Source: Phyllostachys edulis
Lineage: Eukaryota; Streptophyta; Magnoliopsida; Poales; Poaceae
Reading direction: 5' to 3'
Length of the DNA: 64,000 nt
Assembly (NCBI GenBank): GCA_036346405.1
Contig: CM070562.1
Location: 102,100,784-102,164,783, forward strand
In this document: one piece after another, positions 1 to 12,077 of the stretch
Numbering within the stretch: the stretch's first letter is position 1
Layout: each line of letters begins with the position of its first letter
Notes under the pieces: model-generated
Database searches by the model: none
The model's input: only the letters and a program-made list of their open reading frames with translations
What the model was told of the DNA's origin: nothing
Made by a program: the position numbers and the translations under genes

Positions 1-213
1 ATTGCATACCTTTATGAAAATTTGGATTCGAAATTTATATGAAGATACCTGAATGTATCATTGTCTCGAACCAAGATAGAGCAAATGGAAACCTGTACAG
101 TGTGAAACTCAGAAAGTCACTGTACGAACTTAAGCAATCAGACAGGATGTGGTATAATCGTTTGAAGTGACTTTCTATGCAAGAAAGGCTACATGAATAA
201 TGCGAATTGTCCC
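1..213 (+). pseudogene. Copia reverse transcriptase fragment
   Basis: This is a decayed piece of Ty1/Copia reverse transcriptase that enters from the left edge. Translation in shifting frames gives AYLYENLDSK followed by a SLYELKQSDRMWYNRLK-like block, the standard 'LYGLKQ..R.WY.RL' region of Copia RT. It aligns by eye with 16477-16650 of element E6, including the motif FLCKKGY, and similarity stops at about 213. It keeps the 'TAYL.G.LDS.IYMK.P' part that E6 itself has lost. It is therefore a separate copy of the same family, truncated on the right and broken by a TGA and frameshifts. Confidence 0.75.
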
Positions 214-1674
214 GATGCCGAGGCTGAGGCAGGCATGAGGCATGAGGCAACCCAAGGCCCAAGCGGTCGAAGTGCCAAATCCAATCACACACCAGCAGGT
301 CCAGGCGTCCAGCACAAACTGCACAAACCTAAATCCCTAATTCTGAATCGGCATCGGCATTTCCCCCTTCCTCTCCTCTTCGGTTCTTCCTCCAGTCTCG
401 TCGGTGAGGCGGTCTGCGGTGTCTTGAAATTGCAATGCTTGCCTTGGGGTTGCGGATCTGCAGTCTGGGCTGCTGTGCTTGTCTGTGGGCAGACTCTCTT
501 GGCGTGGCAAGGCTTGGGGGTTGGGGCACAGCCACGGAGTCCGGAGCCACCGTCCAATGTCCACCGAGACGGAGGTTCGAGGCAGCATCCAGCGTCACAG
601 TCTCGCATACTAAACTCGCAGCCTCACAGTCGTAGGTGACTAGGTGAGCCACTGAGGTCTGCACTGACACTGAGCGTCTGAGCCTTGAGCATTGTTTTGA
701 ATTTTGATTACCTAGAGTACAATTTTAGTAAATTTTGATTTCTTGAAGGAATTCTATAAGAAAATGAAATCAACAATTTTAGTAAAATCTTAATATTGTA
801 TTCTATGCTTATTTGGTCGTGTCAGTTAAATCTATATTTGTCTGGTTGTATCGGTTAGATCTTGATAATTTGAACGTATTTGATACCATTAGTTATATTG
901 ACTATTGAATCACATTGTGGCTTAATATTTTTTACAATACAAGTTCGATCCGAGTCTTTCAAATTCATGGTTCGCCACTGTATACATGCACATGCATATG
1001 CAAGTGCTTGCAAGACCTCCTGTGGCAGCCGCAGCAGCACAAGTCATCATCCAGCTCTGCCCGTTTTGCCTCCCTGGACGTACGTACTGGCCCCTTGGAT
1101 CGCAAATTTTACAGCCCAAGTCTAAATCCAATCCACAGCCATTTTCAAAGACCAACTTGAGTGGCCTCGCTGCTCCTCGTGAATGAAAAAATATGGTGTG
1201 CCTGCAAAGTGTTAACCTGTGGGAGAACATGGGTACGTTGTGCCTGGTGCCTGGCTTACGTGCGCACCTGTTATGGTGTCCGTGACGCGGGCGCTTTTCC
1301 CTTTTTCTGCTAGTCTGCGGATGAACAACGTACCGGAGCTGGCCAGCTCTTACACAACGTTACTCCTATATGCAGCCAACAATTAACCAAAAAAAAAAAA
1401 TTTACCGAATGCCATAGCAAATTCTTGCAGGTTAATTCTCAGCGCTATAGATAGAGTGCATGGATTTTGACTTGTAGCCTGTAGGGATAACATCGGTACA
1501 TGCATATTGCATTTACACCAACATGTAATTGACGGTCCAGTTTGTGTAACCAGTGCCGTTCTTAAGTTCTTTGCCTATAGTCATTGTGCGTACAATTGGA
1601 AAATCTGATGGTTTTAAATGAAGTCGCACGGACAAAAGGTCGATCTTTCTACGGTGTCCCTTTTGAGATGTTTC
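214..1674. other. unassigned spacer, no gene recognised
   Basis: The stretch separates the truncated Copia fragment from the 5' LTR of E6. The left part (about 214-660) is GC-rich with several overlapping short ORFs on both strands and no recognisable domain. The middle (660-960) is AT-rich with repeats of 'aattttagta'. The right part has mixed composition. I see no TIRs, LTR ends or protein similarity. The GC-rich part could be a captured gene fragment, but nothing here proves that. Confidence 0.4.
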
Positions 1675-1924
1675 TGTTGGAAACCTGGGCCATGTGCCTT
1701 GCAGGTATGGTTTAAGGTGGGCTCTTCATCTACCTCAAGTCTATATATAGGAGGGAATTCCTAATTATTGTACGTGCTTTTGGCTGAAGAAATAAATAAA
1801 GAAGAGAAAGAAGTCCCCTCCATATCTCTGTATCAACTTACTTTTCTATAATTGTGTATGCGATTTGACTTCCGTCTACGAGGTGATCGATCGGACTGGA
1901 CTCACCAGTGATGGTTCCTTAACA
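1675..1924 (+). repeat. 5' LTR of Copia element E6
   Basis: A 250-bp LTR starting TGTTGGAAACC and ending TTAACA. It aligns along its length with 17966-18196. It holds a TATA-like box (TATATATAG, 1743-1750), then AATAAATAAAG, which could serve as a polyadenylation signal. The right border is set by the TG..CA rule and the following CGTTATCAGCATGA, a primer-binding-type sequence seen in plant Copia elements. Confidence 0.8.
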
Positions 1925-2095
1925 CGTTATCAGCATGATCGATTCCGGCCTACCTCTAGGCCTACTTTACTCGGATCGAGAAGGTAATCATCGAAGCGAT
2001 ACTCGTAGATTGAATTATATTTTCTAGATCGCTTTCAATCTCGCAATTTTGCTTTCTAGATTGTGTTCTACGGTGCAAATCTGCTTAATCTGCCG
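1925..2095 (+). other. E6 primer-binding region and start of leader
   Basis: The sequence directly after the 5' LTR begins CGTTATCAGCATGATCG. It resembles the 'cgttatcagcacga' start of many plant Copia leaders rather than the initiator-Met tRNA site TGGTATCAGAGC. The leader is cut at 2095 by the insertion of E4. No ORF is present. Confidence 0.55.
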
Positions 2096-5000
2096 TGTAA
2101 CTTCCTAAACAATGGTTTGTGTTTCAAATGTATAAAAATGAGGAGAAATTAAAACTTTTGATGCATCATGTTGTCATTTGAAATTTTCTGGAAATCCTTC
2201 CCAAGGGTTTCCTATTTTTCAAAGATCAATGCCTCATTTGATGGAAGCATAGTCCTTGAAAAATCCTTAAGCAAACCTTGTGATCATCCTCTGAAAATAT
2301 TTTTCCTAGCTCCTAGATCACTCTGGTAACCCCTCTAAAAAATTCCATAATTTTTCGAAATTATTTACTATTTCTAAGAGGGCAGTCAAACCATTTAGGT
2401 CCTCAGTCAAACCCTTAGGCTGAACTTTGAAGAAATTTCTGGAGAAAAAATGCAGTGCATAAAAACCTCTAGAAATTTTATGCTAGGTTAATCTTGGAGT
2501 CAGGAAACTCCAGTAAAAATTTCAGAATTTTTGGAGTTATTTGACTCTCTCTAAAAATCTGCAAACCATTTTAGCCTCATCTCCTCAAAAATCAGATTTC
2601 ACTATTCCTTAGGCTTAGACCCAACTCGGGGTCGAGCCACTTGATTTTGTTGAACCGCCTAATTGTACCGGCGCGCTCAACTCAAGTTAGCTTTCGCGTG
2701 AGCCGTCTGATTCGTTTACAATGGGCCAGATTGATTGGGCCGTTTGGATCCTCCGAACGGCCAACTCAATCAAAGCCGTCCATTCTCGATCTGATCGTCC
2801 GCATTGAGTGGGCCGTTTGGACCGTCCGAATGACACACTCAATCGGGGCCGTCCATCTTCAATCCAGCGGTTGAAAATCAACCCACTCGTTTTAACTAAC
2901 CCGAGTCACTTTCGTTGTGTCGCTGGCAAGTGGGCCCTACGGCGCAGACCTTCTTCTCCAGCGCGCTGGCGAGCTCAGGAGCTGAGCTCCATGCAGCGTC
3001 CGTGCCTCTGTCCATGCAATGGTCACACCGTGGAAACACCGCCCACTCCAGCCAATCCTAGCGCTTCGCCAATTCACGCCGCCTCCGCTCCGTCTTCAAC
3101 CTAAGGATAATACCCCCCTCTCGCCCAGTAGAGCTCATTCCTCCTCTCGGTGGCTGAGGAGGGAGGCACTCGTTTGCACTCAGCTCTTGGGTGAGATTCC
3201 TCTCTCTTGGTCCTTCGTCCTCTACGTTCTTTACAACACCCAATTGAGCTAACCCGAGTCTTTGTCTTGGCTTGTAGCTCTTGGTCCATTACCGTGCCAT
3301 TTCTCAGCTCCAGAGCACGCACACAACCACTCCACCGTGTCAACTACCACTCCAGTGAGCCATCCTTTACCCTAAGTGTGTCACCGTGCGCCTTTTAGCC
3401 TTAGGAGGAGATCCACTCAACTAATTTGGCCATTGTGTCACAGGAGCTCGTGAATCTTGGATTTTCTCCATTTTCGGCCGCAAAGCTCCCTTTCTTTCTT
3501 GTCTCCGGTGTGGTAAGCCTTTCGTCGATTCCTTGCTTTGACCCCTTATTTGGGTTTCGCTTGAGCTCTCTTAACCCCCATCTTGTCCTCTCTTAGCTTG
3601 AGCCATCCTCTCCTCGGTGAAGCTCCTAGCCACCATCATCGTCCTCGACGCCGGCGAGCCTCCGACCAGCTAGTCCTCTCCTAAGCACTCAGGTAGCTTC
3701 ACTGAGTTCCCCTGATGCTCATGCGCGCGTTGGTTTGCCTTTGGCGCCATCGCTTCGCGTTATGCCTTGTAGGCCGTAGCATCGCCTCCGCTCTCCATCG
3801 CAGCGTCGCCGTGTTGGACCACCTCCGGTGACGCTTCGACCTCCCCTAGCTCCGCTTTAGTGTCCATTTTCCATTTTAGCTCTTATCCAGCGCCGCCATG
3901 GAGCATAAGCGCCGCGATGCAGGAACAAAGCCACGGATCACGAGCTCCTCTGCGTGGCGCCGGACGGACAATAATGATCATTAGGGAAAATCCGAGTCTT
4001 TAAATAGCTAATGATTGGTTATTTACTTAATGGCTGTTTTAGCGCACATTTGTATCACCTACAAGTGGGCCTAGCCACTTAAGCACCGTCTTGGCGTGCA
4101 CTGTGTACTAGTTCACGAGTCGCCGTCGGCAGTGGTCCCACCTATCAGTGCGCTTGAGTTTGGGTCCAAACTTGTTCTTTCATTTGGACCCTACGATTTG
4201 TTTTCAATGGACCGGATTAGTTGGGCCGTTCGGACCATCTGAACGTCCCTTTTTGTTTGGACCGTCTGATTTCATTTCAACCGCTGAGATTGATTGGGCC
4301 ATTTGGACCGTCCGAATGTCCCATTGTATTTGGACCATCCGATCTTGATCCAACGGTTAGAATCGATCCCGCTCGTTCTAAGCATTCCAGCGCCTTGGAC
4401 TCGCTCGCTGATGCGTGGGCCCGAAGCTTTTTGATCAGGTTTGGGTTAACTAGGACTGTTTTGACCATGGCCCCACTGATCAACGTCCATGGCTAGATTA
4501 GGATGGGTATAAAAAATATTTACTGCTTATATATTTTCTGTAATGCTTTATTTGTGTGCTGTTAATTTGTTTGAACTTCGAAAATGCATAAGTATTTCTC
4601 TATAACTCCTTTTTGAGCAAACTTAATTTTGTTGGAATCCTATGTTAGTGTACTTTATTGTAGAATAGGATTTGAGCATGTTACTTCCTCTTAAAAATCT
4701 TGTTTCACATATGTTTTGTGCACTACTTTCATAACTTTGAAAAATCATAAGAAATTCATTTTGGCTCCAAATGAGGTGAATCAAGTTCCATTGTTCATCT
4801 CATGTGGTACTTTGTCTATCATAAAATTTTCATATTCACCACCTCTCTGAAAATTTTCACCAAAAATTTAATTTCGGATAAACAGTACTCGAGAGGTATT
4901 TTCCAGCATTTATTCGAAAGACTGATTTTGTTTTGACTATAACTTTTGCATGCAAACTCCAAATATTTTGATTTTTATTTCTAAATTCATTTAAAATCAT

Positions 5001-6814
5001 GATCTTCCTTCTGTTAAAATTTCATGATTTTTGGATGAAATTGATTTTTTGAGTATTCTCGGTGTTATCCGTTTTTATTGGTCTTCTCGAATTTTTTGAT
5101 AGGTTTCGATGATTTCGCTGAGTACGAGAGTGGTCCTCTGCAGCAAGATTATCTCTAGCATGGCAAGCAACCCCCCCTTTGATCATATTGATCCTATTAC
5201 TTTTGTTACAAAATATCTTGTTTGCAACTTGGAAGTATGCATGCTCTACTTGAATGATTATTTTTTCGTTAGAGGTAGTTATTCCTAGTAGGTGCATGAG
5301 ATGTAGCAAATGTTATCCCTTGCCACTAAACTTAGGTTAATAATTCCACTGGTGAATTATAGCCCGGTGGATGTCATATGGTCTACTTATGTTTATGCGA
5401 TGTCATGTTTAGAAATGCTTAGAACGGTAGAATGGGGATAATCGCCTCGGCGATGGTCATTGTATCATCACTTTATATTACTTGGGTCAGGGTACTCATG
5501 TATGTATTGTATTTGAGAAACTAAAACTGAAAACAAAATGTTTTGGACTTGGGCACCTTGGTGGGATGGTGTGATTGTCGGGTGTGCGCTTGGTGCCCGA
5601 GTCAACAAGGACCGAATTACTTGCGCCACCGTACTGAGCATTTTGCGTGCTAACCACATGAGGGACATATGAGACTCCTTTTGACTTAGTACTTTGGCGT
5701 GTGTTAGCTCCGAGTCGCAGGAGGTTGGGTTTGTTGAGTGTGTGTTGTGTATAAAAAGGAACGTGTTGGGTGTGTTGGGTGTGATGGGGTGGGTTCCTTT
5801 CAAGGTTCTCCAACTCGAAGAGCATCAGTAAGTTCTCTCTCTGTCAATAACTCCGACACAACGTATGGGGGTTTCCATTCCCATACGGGCGGCTTGTAGT
5901 TAATACACAATATTGGAAGACGTCTCGTAGGACTTAGCCTTGCCGGCATACCTTCGGAAGTGTGCTCTATCTAGTGGCAAAAGAGGCGGTCTGGCATGTG
6001 GGTACATTGGTACACCCCTGTAGGGTATAAACTATTTGAATAGCCTTGTCCTAGGTTATGGACACGCTGGGATATGCCCCGTGAGAATTAGACTTCAACA
6101 TTTTCGATAAAACTTGAATTCGGATGGTACGAATGGGTAATTCGTGCTATTTTGTGGTGGCTGTTGGGAAGTCACCTCTAAGATGTTAATTATGTCTATA
6201 TTTTTTGTCTCACTGTTATTTAAACAAATAAAAACAGATTGTTTAAAATTGCTTTACAATCTATTACTCTATTGCAAAGGAAAAATTGCTTTATGCTGAA
6301 AACTAATTAGTGTAGTAGCCTTCCTTTGACACAAGAATGCATCTATATATTCTTTTGCTTGTAAGTCTTGCGAGTACAACTTTGTACTCAGCTGCTTTGT
6401 TTATGCTGCAGAGGAGGTTGATCCCCAAGGGATTGACTTTTGTGAGACCGACTTCGTGCAGGACGACTAGCTTGGCGGCCCGGTCGGTTGCCTTGTGGTT
6501 AATGGCAAACCGGTTGGCTTTTGTTTCTCGCCATCTTATGGCTTTTGTTTCCGCTACTACTTTGTTTAATTACCTTGTCATTTGGCCGATCGGCCCTACT
6601 GTTATTTCTGGACTTGTATGTCTTTGTGTTGTAAGTTTGAAGACTCGGTAATGTAATAACTTGTGTATGGATGTGATGCATAATTTTTGTATGGGGTATG
6701 TGTACTGCAAATTCTGGGAAGTGCATGTACGCCCAGACACGGGATATTTGGTTTGTGATGCTAGGACCAATTGGATGGTTAAGTGTTACATGCTATATAC
6801 CCCAGGTTCTCACA
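2096..6814 (+). repeat. 5' LTR of E4 (4.7 kb)
   Basis: The LTR runs from TGTAACTTCC to ..GGTTCTCACA, 4719 bp, and is followed after 5 bp by the PBS. The first 2.4 kb align with 12078-14500. Two clusters of an imperfect palindromic unit (GGACCGTCCGA with flanking arms) lie at 2738-2830 and 4220-4340. A GC-rich part (about 2900-3950) contains short ORFs without domains. The right half (about 5600-6800) contains a TATA box and a conserved block, near 6009-6046, shared with the FT LTRs. The short ORFs here are not genes. This is long even for a Tekay-type LTR. Confidence 0.85.
5750..5758 (+). promoter_or_regulatory. candidate TATA box of the E4 LTR promoter
   Basis: TATAAAAAG lies in a G/T-rich context about 1.06 kb before the LTR end, followed by a pyrimidine-rich stretch (ctctctctg at about 5834) where transcription could begin. 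A second TATA-like string (GTATAAAAA at 4508) is the other candidate. No expression evidence is available from sequence. Confidence 0.4.
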
Positions 6815-6819
6815 AAAGT

Positions 6820-6833
6820 TGGTATCAGAGCCA
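6820..6833 (+). other. primer-binding site of E4 (initiator Met tRNA type)
   Basis: TGGTATCAGAGCCA matches the complement of the plant initiator methionine tRNA 3' end, the usual plant LTR-retrotransposon primer. It lies 5 bp after the LTR end and fixes the LTR boundary. Confidence 0.85.
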
Positions 6834-7599
6834 TACTGACCGTAGAAACCCCTAGCTTGGTCGTCCTTATGATGTTTTGAAAAACTTATGTTTGAAATAT
6901 CAAATGGTTTATGAAAGCTTAAGCAAGTTCTCAGATTTTATTCCTTACCTATCTTAGATTACTCATCTTACCTTGTTTTTGTCAAGTTTGTGAAAATGTT
7001 GACTTCCTCTCATCTTCTTTCAAAATATAGTCATTACCATTTAAAATTGGTTTTGGGAATCATTGAGAGTTGTAAATATGAAGTGTGGCTACCCTTTGGT
7101 GAAGATTAGAAGCACTTGGAGTTGGAAAATTCAGCTTGGAGTGCGATTACAAAATCTGGACAGCAAGCGCATGTTTTGAACAACAAGCCCTTAGTTCGTC
7201 GTTAGGGTTGAATATGAGAGGAGAATTCAACTAAAACTTGTGGGGTTTAAAAGGGTAAGATGTGATATTAGTTGGCTAGTGCCTAATACACCCTTAGATG
7301 GTTTTCACCATGATCTTTAGATGCGATAGAACTTGAATTGCGTTCTGGAATTTTTCTTTTCAATTGATTGCTCGTTCATTCAATACGAGCTAGTCGTACG
7401 GGAAGTTGAATCTTATGTCTTATGAGTTTTGCATTGAATGTTATGCCTTTTTATAAATATTTGGACTTCAATTCTTGTTGGTTATATGTTTTCACTTGGG
7501 TTAGGGTAATATCTCATTTCCTTAGTCGATAACTTTTCTACTGCTACCTTTCGCATCTAGTTTTTGGGTTTTTGTTGCTAACCTTTTCAACGGAACAGG
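6834..7599 (+). other. untranslated leader of E4
   Basis: About 770 bp of AT-rich sequence lie between the PBS and the gag ATG at 7600, with no ORF or domain. Its length is normal for a chromovirus leader. Confidence 0.6.
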
Positions 7600-8693
7600 A
7601 TGGCTGGAAGGACTTGTAGCAGCCAAGGTCAGCCAGCTAGTCATGATGAGGAGCTTCCACCTCCTCCAACCATGGCCGAGGTTCTCGCTCAGATCGAGCG
7701 AAACCGCATGGATCAGACAAGGATCCTAGAAGCGATTGCATGGAATACCTTCAATCTTTCCGGTGCTTCCGGATCCGGAGGAGGAGGAGGTGGTCATCAT
7801 CCGAGGGGAGGACTCTCAGAATTCCTTCGCACTCAGCCCCCGACCTTCTCCCGGTTGGAAGATACCCTCGACGCAGACGATTGGTTGCGTCTAGTTGAGC
7901 GGAAGCTTAAGGTCGCTCAGTGCCAAGACCAAGAGATGGCACTTTTCGCCTCCTATCAACTGGAAGGGGCAGCACTTTTATGGTGGGAGAACTTCCTTGC
8001 CATGCAGCCTGCGGGCCAAGCCATCACTTGGGAGGAGTTTCGTACTGCCTTTTGTCGGGCTCATGTTCCTGCCGGTTTGATGAAGCTCAAGATGAAGGAG
8101 TTCATGGCGCTCAAGCATGGGCGCAAGTCAGTGACTGAATACCTGCATGAGTTCAACCATCTTTCTCGGTACGCCCCTGAGGACGTGCCCATTGATGATG
8201 CCAAGCACAAGAAGTTCATGGATGACTTGTCCGAGGAGCTACAAGACAAGTTATCTATCATTGACTTCCCCAACTTCCAGACCTTGGTCGACAAGGACAT
8301 TGTCACCGAGCATAAGGGGAGAGCACTAGGCGAGTCTCGCAAGCGCAAATGGGAGGCCCAAAAATCAGCAAGGGCCAACCTTTCCCGTCCTCGCGTCGGG
8401 CAAGCACCGATTCCACATCCTCAGGCTTCACCACCACCGAGGCCACCCACATTTGCACTGCGTCCACAGCAACCGTGTCTCAACCACATGTACCTACAGG
8501 ACAGCAAGCTAACCTCCGCAATCCGACTGCCGAGGTTACCTGTTTCTTCTGCCATAACAAGGGGCATTATGCGAATCATTGCCCTAAGAAGACCGGAGTG
8601 GCCCCTCGTCCTAATGGAGGACGCGGGCAAGGAAATGGTCATTCTCAAGATCAGAAGGCTACCCAGAAGACCCAGAGTGTGGGGAACGGCTGA
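7600..8693 (+). pseudogene. gag: E4 gag polyprotein (frameshifted)
   Basis: Gag forms the capsid and nucleocapsid of the cytoplasmic virus-like particle. The ATG at 7600 opens a 423-codon frame. After an acidic N-terminus and a Gly run it carries the retrotransposon gag core: LSEFLRTQPPTFSR, WLRLVERKL, ALLWWENF, then FMALKHG..SVTEYLHEF..LSRYAPED. Near 8400 the true frame shifts to another frame (open 8349-8693). That frame encodes the CCHC zinc knuckle, CFFCHNKGHYANHC, at 8541-8582, which binds RNA. The frame ends in TGA at about 8691, after which protease follows. The frameshift separates capsid from nucleocapsid, so the locus cannot make normal Gag. Confidence 0.85.
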
Positions 8694-8738
8694 GTCAACC
8701 ATATCTTCGCCGAGGAAGCGTAGGAGGCACTCGACGTC

Positions 8739-11700
8739 ATGTTGGGTACGCTTCTTGTCAACTCTCAACCTGCTACTGTTTTGTTCGATTCTGAAGCTTC
8801 TCATTCTTTTATATCAAAGTCTTTTGCTGCACTTAGTGATCTTCGAATTGTCTCTTTGCATGTCCCTTTGATTATTCACTCTCCGAGGTCAGAAATGAGA
8901 GTTGAAAAAGAATGTCAGGATGTCTCTATTGAAATTGGAGTGGGATTTTTGGCAAATCTTATCCTCCTCAATTCAGTAAGTTTGGATGTGATACTTGGCA
9001 TGGATTGGGTATCCCAACACTTGGGACAAATCGATTGTGCCAATAAATTCATCTCTCTTACAAGTCCATCCGGCGAACAAGTTGGAATTTCTCCGAAGCT
9101 GCAAGGACCCCATCTTTGTGCACTTGAAGCGAAGCCGGCTCTAGAGATTCATGAAGTCCCAGTAATGTGTGACTTTGTAGATGTGTTTCCTGAAGAATTG
9201 CCTGGAATGCCTTTCAGGGATATTGAGTTCGCCATCGAGTTGCTGCCCGGTACCGCCCCGATTTCAAAGAGGCCTTATCGGATGCCTCCAAATGAATTGG
9301 AGGAGTTGAAGAAGGAACTTGGTGAGCTTCAAGAGAAGGGCTTCATCCGCCCAAGCTCATCACCGTGGGACTGTCCTGCAATCTTTGTGAAGAAGAAGGA
9401 CAAGACTCTGCGAATGTGCGTTGATTACCGTCCGTTGAATGAAGTGACAGTGAAGAACAAGTACCAGTTGCCTTGGATTGACGATCTTTTTGATCAATTG
9501 ACCAGAGCTCGAGTATTCTTCAAGATTTATCTGAGATTGGGCTACCGTCAAGTCCGAATCAGATCCGAGGATATTCCGAAGACGGCTTTCTCTACTCGTT
9601 ACGGACTGTACGAGTATATCGTTATGTCCTTCGGCTTGACAAATGCTCCTGCTCTATTCATGAATGTTATGAATATGGTATTCATGGAGTATTTGGACAA
9701 TTTTGTGGTGGTCTTCATTGATGATATCCTCATTTACTCGAAGAATGATGAAGAGCATGCTGAACACCTGAAGCTTGTATCGGGGAAGCTGCGTGAACAC
9801 CAGCTTTATGTGAAGTTCAGCAAGTGCGAGTTCTGGTTGAAAGAAGTGGCATTCTTGGGTCATATTCTTTCAGCAGGAGGCATAGCTGTGGATCCTAGCA
9901 AGGTCAGCGATGTGCTTTCATGGGGTCAGCCCATGTCGGTGACCGACGTGAGGAGTTTTCTCGGTTTAGCGGGATACTATCGTCGCTTTATTGAGAATTT
10001 CTCCAATATCGCAAAGCCGATGATCGAGTTTCTCAAGAAGGACAAGAAGTTTGAGTGGTCCACTGATTGTGAGAAGATTTTTCAAGAACTCAAGAAGAGA
10101 TTGGCCACAGCTCCAGTTCTCGTTCTTCCCGATGTCCACCGAAGCTTCGATATCTATTGCGATGCTTCTCGTCAAGGACTCGGTTGTGTTCTTATGCAAG
10201 AAGGCAAAGTTGTGGCCTATGCATCATGAAAATTGAGACCTCATGAGCTCAATTATCCAACCCATGAATTGGAATTAGCTGCAGTGGTCCATGCACTAAA
10301 GATTTGGTGACACTACCTCATCGGTAATCATTGCGAAGTGTATTCAGACCACAAAAGTTTGAAGTATTTGTTCACCCAACTAGATCTGAACCTAAGGCAA
10401 ACAAGGTCGTTGGAATTGATCAAATATTATGACATGGGTCTCCAATATTATCCGGGTAAGGCAAATGTTGTTGCCGACGCACTCAGTCGCAAGGTTTGTT
10501 GCAACACATTGATGCTCAAGGAGCAGCAGCCCGCCCTTCATAAGGAATTTTAGCGGCTCAACTTAGAAGTGGTTGTGCAAGGTTTCCTCACTGCCATGGT
10601 TGTGCAACCAACCTTGGAAGATCAGATCAAGGATGCGCAACAAACCGACGTCGGGGTAAACCAAATCAAGCAGAACATCAAGAGCGGGACAGCTAGGTGC
10701 TTCTCTGAAGATGACCACGGTATTGTTTGGTTCGGATCACGTCTTGTTATTCCGAAGGTTGTGGAATTGGGGGACTTAATCCTCCATGAAGCCCATGACT
10801 CCCCCTTGTCTATTCATCCCGGGGTCACTAAGATGTATCAAGACCTCCGTTAGAAATTCTGGTGGACCCGAATGAAGCGAGAGATCGCAAAGTTCATTGC
10901 CGAGTGCGTCATTTATCGTCGTGTGAAGGCCGAACATCAGCGTCCAATTGGTTTGCTACAACCCTTGCAAGTGCCTGAATGGAAGTGGGATTCTATCGGT
11001 ATGGACTTCATCACCGGTCTACCCCGTACCTCAAAAGGGAAAGATGCCATATGGGTTATCATTGATCGGTTGATGAAAGTAGCACATTTTCTACCAGTGC
11101 AGGCTAAGATTTGTGTAGGTCACTTGGTAGACCTCTACATATCCCGCATTGTGAGTTTGCATGGTGTGCCAAAGACGATTGTTTCGGATCGTGGTTCACT
11201 TTTCACCTCTCGACTTTGGCATAGCTTGCAAGAAGCTATGGGAACCCGTCTTTCTTTCAGCACCGCACTCAGACTGATGGCCAGACTAAAAGCGTGAATC
11301 AAGTATTGGAAGATATGCTCCGTGCTTGTGTTCTCTCCTACGGGAAGAATTGGGGAGAAATGCTTGCCATTTGCGGAGTTTTCTTACAACAATAGCTTTC
11401 AAGCTAGTCTCAGCATGGCACCATTTGAGGCCTTATACGGGAGAAAATGTAGAACCCCGTTAAATTGGTCGGAGACGGGTGAAAGACCATTCTTTGGACC
11501 GGACTCGATCAATGACGCCGAAAGGCAAGTTCGGTTGATTTGAGATCGATTACGCACGGCTCAATCAAGGCAAAAGAGCTATGCGGATCGTCGTCATCGC
11601 GAGGTGAGCTTTGAGCCTAATGACTTTGTTTATCTCAAAGTCTCTCCTCTTAAGGGCCATCAACGATTTGGCATCAAAGGCAAACTAGCTCCTCGATATG

Positions 11701-12060
11701 TTGGGCCTTACCGCATCATCGAGAAGAAATGAGATGTTGCCTACAAGTTGGAATTGCCCGCTGCACTTGAAGGGGTACACGATGTATTCCATGTATCTCA
11801 ATTGGAGAAATGCTTCGTGTTCCAACCGAGGAAGCTCACTTAGAAAGTCTCGATTACAAGAAGACTTGACATAGCGTGAGCATCCTCTTCGCATCCTTGA
11901 AGAAGCTGAATGTAGAACAAGGAATCGTGCCATCAATTTCCTTAACGTTCATTGGACAAATCATACCGAGGATGAAGCAACTTGGAAACGGGAGGATCGC
12001 CTGCGTGCAGATTACCCATCTTTCTCTTCCGAGTGAGCGAAATCGCGGGACGAGATTCTT
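8739..12060 (+). pseudogene. pol: E4 pol: protease, RT, RNase H, integrase, chromodomain (broken)
   Basis: The order is Ty3/Gypsy. Protease is at about 8775-8820, with the active-site triplet DSG changed to DSE (LFDSEASHSFIS). RT is at about 9270-9850 with FIDDILIYS near 9715-9742. RNase H is at about 10130-10500 (DIYCDAS, then SDHKSLKYLFTQ and ADALSRK), with TGA stops at 10227 and about 10308. Integrase is at about 10770-11540 with DFITGLP and SDRGSLF. Its second zinc-binding Cys is Tyr (ECVIYRR), and the DDE glutamate in QTDGQT(E)..VNQ is Lys at 11288. A frameshift follows. The chromodomain remnant at about 11850-12060 reads, in pieces, INFLNVHWTNHTEDEATW. Several stops are CGA-to-TGA changes. 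The product is inactive. Confidence 0.88.
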
Positions 12061-12077
12061 GGGGGGGGGGGAGGTTT
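12061..12077 (+). other. polypurine tract of E4
   Basis: A run of 11 or more G followed by AGG lies directly before the TGTAAC start of the 3' LTR, which is the plus-strand priming position. It also overlaps the last codons of the chromodomain frame. Confidence 0.8.

Noticed and set aside
193..639. 148-codon plus-strand ORF at the left end
   Set aside because: No domain, overlapping ORFs on the opposite strand, low-complexity composition and no conserved start context. I treat it as a chance frame in a GC-rich block.
2641..4496. Recurrent ORFs with 'WAVWTVRM' and 'PFGPSERP' strings in both E4 LTRs
   Set aside because: They arise from the palindromic GGACCGTCCGA repeats in the LTR. Presence in both LTRs reflects duplication of the LTR, not a coding gene.
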